From: Nocardia sp. NBC_00565
Lineage (GTDB): Bacteria > Actinomycetota > Actinomycetes > Mycobacteriales > Mycobacteriaceae
NCBI RefSeq assembly: GCF_036345915.1
Contig: NZ_CP107785.1
Span: 6,386,001-6,450,000, forward strand
Direction: 5' to 3'
DNA: 64,000 nucleotides
Shown: in pieces, positions 62,547 to 64,000 of the stretch
How positions within the stretch are numbered: the first letter of the stretch is position 1
Layout: every line of letters begins with the position of its first letter
The notes under the pieces: model-generated
What the model saw: only the letters and a program-made list of their open reading frames with translations
The model's database searches: none
Told to the model about the DNA's origin: nothing
Translations under genes and position numbers: made by a program

Positions 62547-63201
62547 GACCGCTGGAAACTACGGGTCGGCCGGACAGCCCGGCAACTCGGGCACCCAAGA
62601 ACAGACCCCCGTCGAGGCGGAGAACCGCGTCGCCTCGACCAAGATCGTCGTCGCCGGTGGCTTCGGCGCGGGCAAGACCACCTTCGTCGGCGCGGTGTCG
62701 GAGATCGTGCCGCTGCGCACCGAGGCCATGGTGACCCGGTTCTCCGACGGTATCGACGATCTGGCCGATACCCCGGACAAGGAAACCACCACGGTCGCCA
62801 TGGATTTCGGCCGTATCATCCTGCCGGGCAACCTGGTGCTCTACCTGTTCGGCACCCCGGGCCAGCGCCGGTTCTGGTTCATGTGGGACGACCTGATCCG
62901 CGGCGCCATCGGCGCGGTGGTGCTCATCGACACCCGCCGGCTCGAGGACAGCTTCGCCGCGGTCGACTTCTTCGAGGCGCGCAAGCTGCCGTTCCTGATC
63001 GCGGTCAACCGGTTCCCGGATGCGCCGCGCTTCCCGATCGCCGAACTGCGCGAAGCGCTTTCGGTGCGCGAGGGCGTACCCATCGTGGATATCGACGCGC
63101 GCAATGCCATGGAGGTCCGCCAAGCGCTGGCGGCCGTCACCGAATACGCGATCGCCCAACTGAAGGCGCTCGAATTGGAAGGAACCGCCCGACATGCATG
63201 A
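62527..63201 (+). CDS. Small Ras-like GTPase (CvnD type)
   Basis: A 224-residue MglA-like GTP-binding protein. P-loop GGFGAGKT at 44-51, DXXG-type motif in LFGTPGQRRFWF, G4 in AVNRFPD. A Gly/Gln-rich N-terminal extension of about 35 residues precedes the GTPase fold. GTG start at 62527 lies within the CvnC gene (20-bp overlap). It completes the conservon CvnABCD, which in Streptomyces links membrane sensing to development. Confidence 0.93.
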   Translation: MDSVPYKTAGNYGSAGQPGNSGTQEQTPVEAENRVASTKIVVAGGFGAGKTTFVGAVSEIVPLRTEAMVTRFSDGIDDLADTPDKETTTVAMDFGRIILPGNLVLYLFGTPGQRRFWFMWDDLIRGAIGAVVLIDTRRLEDSFAAVDFFEARKLPFLIAVNRFPDAPRFPIAELREALSVREGVPIVDIDARNAMEVRQALAAVTEYAIAQLKALELEGTARHA

Positions 63202-64000
63202 CGTCCGGTTGTTCGCTGCGGCGAACAGCGGCGCGGCGGTGGACCAGTTCTCCATGGGGTACTGGGTCGCCGCACTCTCCTTCGGTATTTCGGTGCTCGG
63301 CGCCGTCGTCGGGCTGGCCTGTGTCCTACACGCCGCGCGCTCGTCCCGGTTCCGATTGGTATGGGTGACCTCAGCGGCGGTGGCACTCGGTGGCGTCGGG
63401 GTGTGGCTGGCCACCTCCGTGGTACTGCTCGGTCTGGATATCCCCGGCAGCACGGTGCGGTTCGACGGCGGCCGGATGATCGCGGCCATGGTGACCGCCT
63501 TCGCTGCGGCATTCGTCGCCCTGCTGATCATCGGCCGCCGACTGCGGCTGGGCCTGCTGCTCCCTGGCGGAGTGGTGTTCGGCCTCGGGATCGCCACGAC
63601 GCTCTATCTCGGACTCGGCTCCATCAGGATTCAGGGGACGGTCGAGATCTCGCCGTGGCTCTCGGCCGGCGCGGTCGTGATCGCACTCGCGACCGGCGTG
63701 GGGACGCTGTGGTCGTTCCAAGCACTGCACTTCGTGCTCGCGCGCGCGGCCACGGTGCTGTTGTTCGGCGTCGGCGTGGCCGGCATGTACTACGTGGGCA
63801 TCGCGGCCATCGACCCCACCGTGAACGCGGCTGTGAAGGCCCCCGACGGGCTCGCGCTGTTCGAATTCGTCTTCCCGATGTTCGTGATCGGATCGCTGGC
63901 CCTGACGGTGCCGATCACCGCGGTGCTCATCGCGCCCGACCGGCGCGAGACCGCCGCGGTCATCGAGGCCGCGCGCCGGTCCGAGCTCGAGTCGGTGCGC
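63194..64000 (+). CDS. MHYT-like multi-pass membrane protein (3' end outside window)
   Basis: At least seven predicted membrane helices in the 269 residues visible; the frame is open to the window end. The ATG at 63194 overlaps the CvnD stop by 8 bp, so it is co-expressed with the conservon. Segments such as GMYYVGIAAI resemble a degenerate MHYT repeat (the motif is changed), so membrane sensing of oxygen, CO or NO by metal binding is doubtful. The C-terminal region of the visible part, after DRRETAAVIEAARRSE, should carry a cytoplasmic domain beyond the window. Confidence 0.7.
   Translation, partial: MHDVRLFAAANSGAAVDQFSMGYWVAALSFGISVLGAVVGLACVLHAARSSRFRLVWVTSAAVALGGVGVWLATSVVLLGLDIPGSTVRFDGGRMIAAMVTAFAAAFVALLIIGRRLRLGLLLPGGVVFGLGIATTLYLGLGSIRIQGTVEISPWLSAGAVVIALATGVGTLWSFQALHFVLARAATVLLFGVGVAGMYYVGIAAIDPTVNAAVKAPDGLALFEFVFPMFVIGSLALTVPITAVLIAPDRRETAAVIEAARRSELESVR

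Overview
The window is high-GC actinobacterial DNA, most probably from Nocardia or a close relative in the Mycobacteriales. The support is four MspA-family porins, an MprAB-PepD stress module, a KasA-type ketosynthase whose catalytic residues fall at the numbers known for KasA, a conservon (CvnABCD), a gephyrin-like Glp protein with its membrane receptor, and repeated leaderless promoters (TANNNT 6-7 nt before the start codon).

Layout. (1) 1-6.1 kb is a conserved core: metG (5' part outside the window), a PEP-mutase/isocitrate-lyase-family enzyme, rsmI, the protein mannosyltransferase pmt, a YtrA-type GntR regulator and arcA. In M. tuberculosis arcA, pmt, rsmI and metG also lie close together (Rv1001-Rv1007c). 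(2) 6.1-42.9 kb is largely accessory relative to that order. It starts with a six-copy 35-bp hairpin repeat array and soxR with its own SoxR box. Next come an SDR, mgtA, a GAF-GGDEF-EAL protein with a MoeY-like ThiF/nitroreductase fusion, two effector-binding-domain proteins, an M20 amidohydrolase, udgB and a solitary kasA. Further along are a desaturase, a duplicated TetR/DUF5994 module, a glycosyltransferase/GH130 locus and an SRPBCC-ArsR operon. The last part contains a beta-helix membrane protein, an IS1634-type insertion sequence, a decayed hydrolase, a SapA-like secreted protein, a broken toxin gene with a probable immunity gene, and a hydrolase/AraC pair. (3) 43-58.5 kb returns to conserved order: tRNA-Ala, glpR, rimJ, glp, galU, 5-formyl-THF cyclo-ligase, fmdB, a SAF protein, mscL, the porins, moaB2, pepD, mprB, mprA (compare Rv0981-Rv0996). 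(4) 58.9-64 kb is a complete conservon followed by a membrane protein cut by the window edge.

Regulation can be read at several places. Matching 8-3-8 MprA boxes lie upstream of both mprA and pepD. Two CRP-like palindromes 85 bp apart lie upstream of the porin block. Mirror-image 20-bp operators precede the SRPBCC-arsR operon. A palindrome sits between the second TetR gene and its divergent neighbours, and a SoxR box lies directly before soxR. A dispersed family of about 25-35 bp hairpin repeats occurs at 6.1, 44.5, 48.75 and 58.6 kb.

The least described parts are the TetR/DUF5994 cluster with a 30-residue membrane peptide, the GT-GT-toroid-GH130 locus, the damaged toxin-immunity locus, and the hairpin repeat family.
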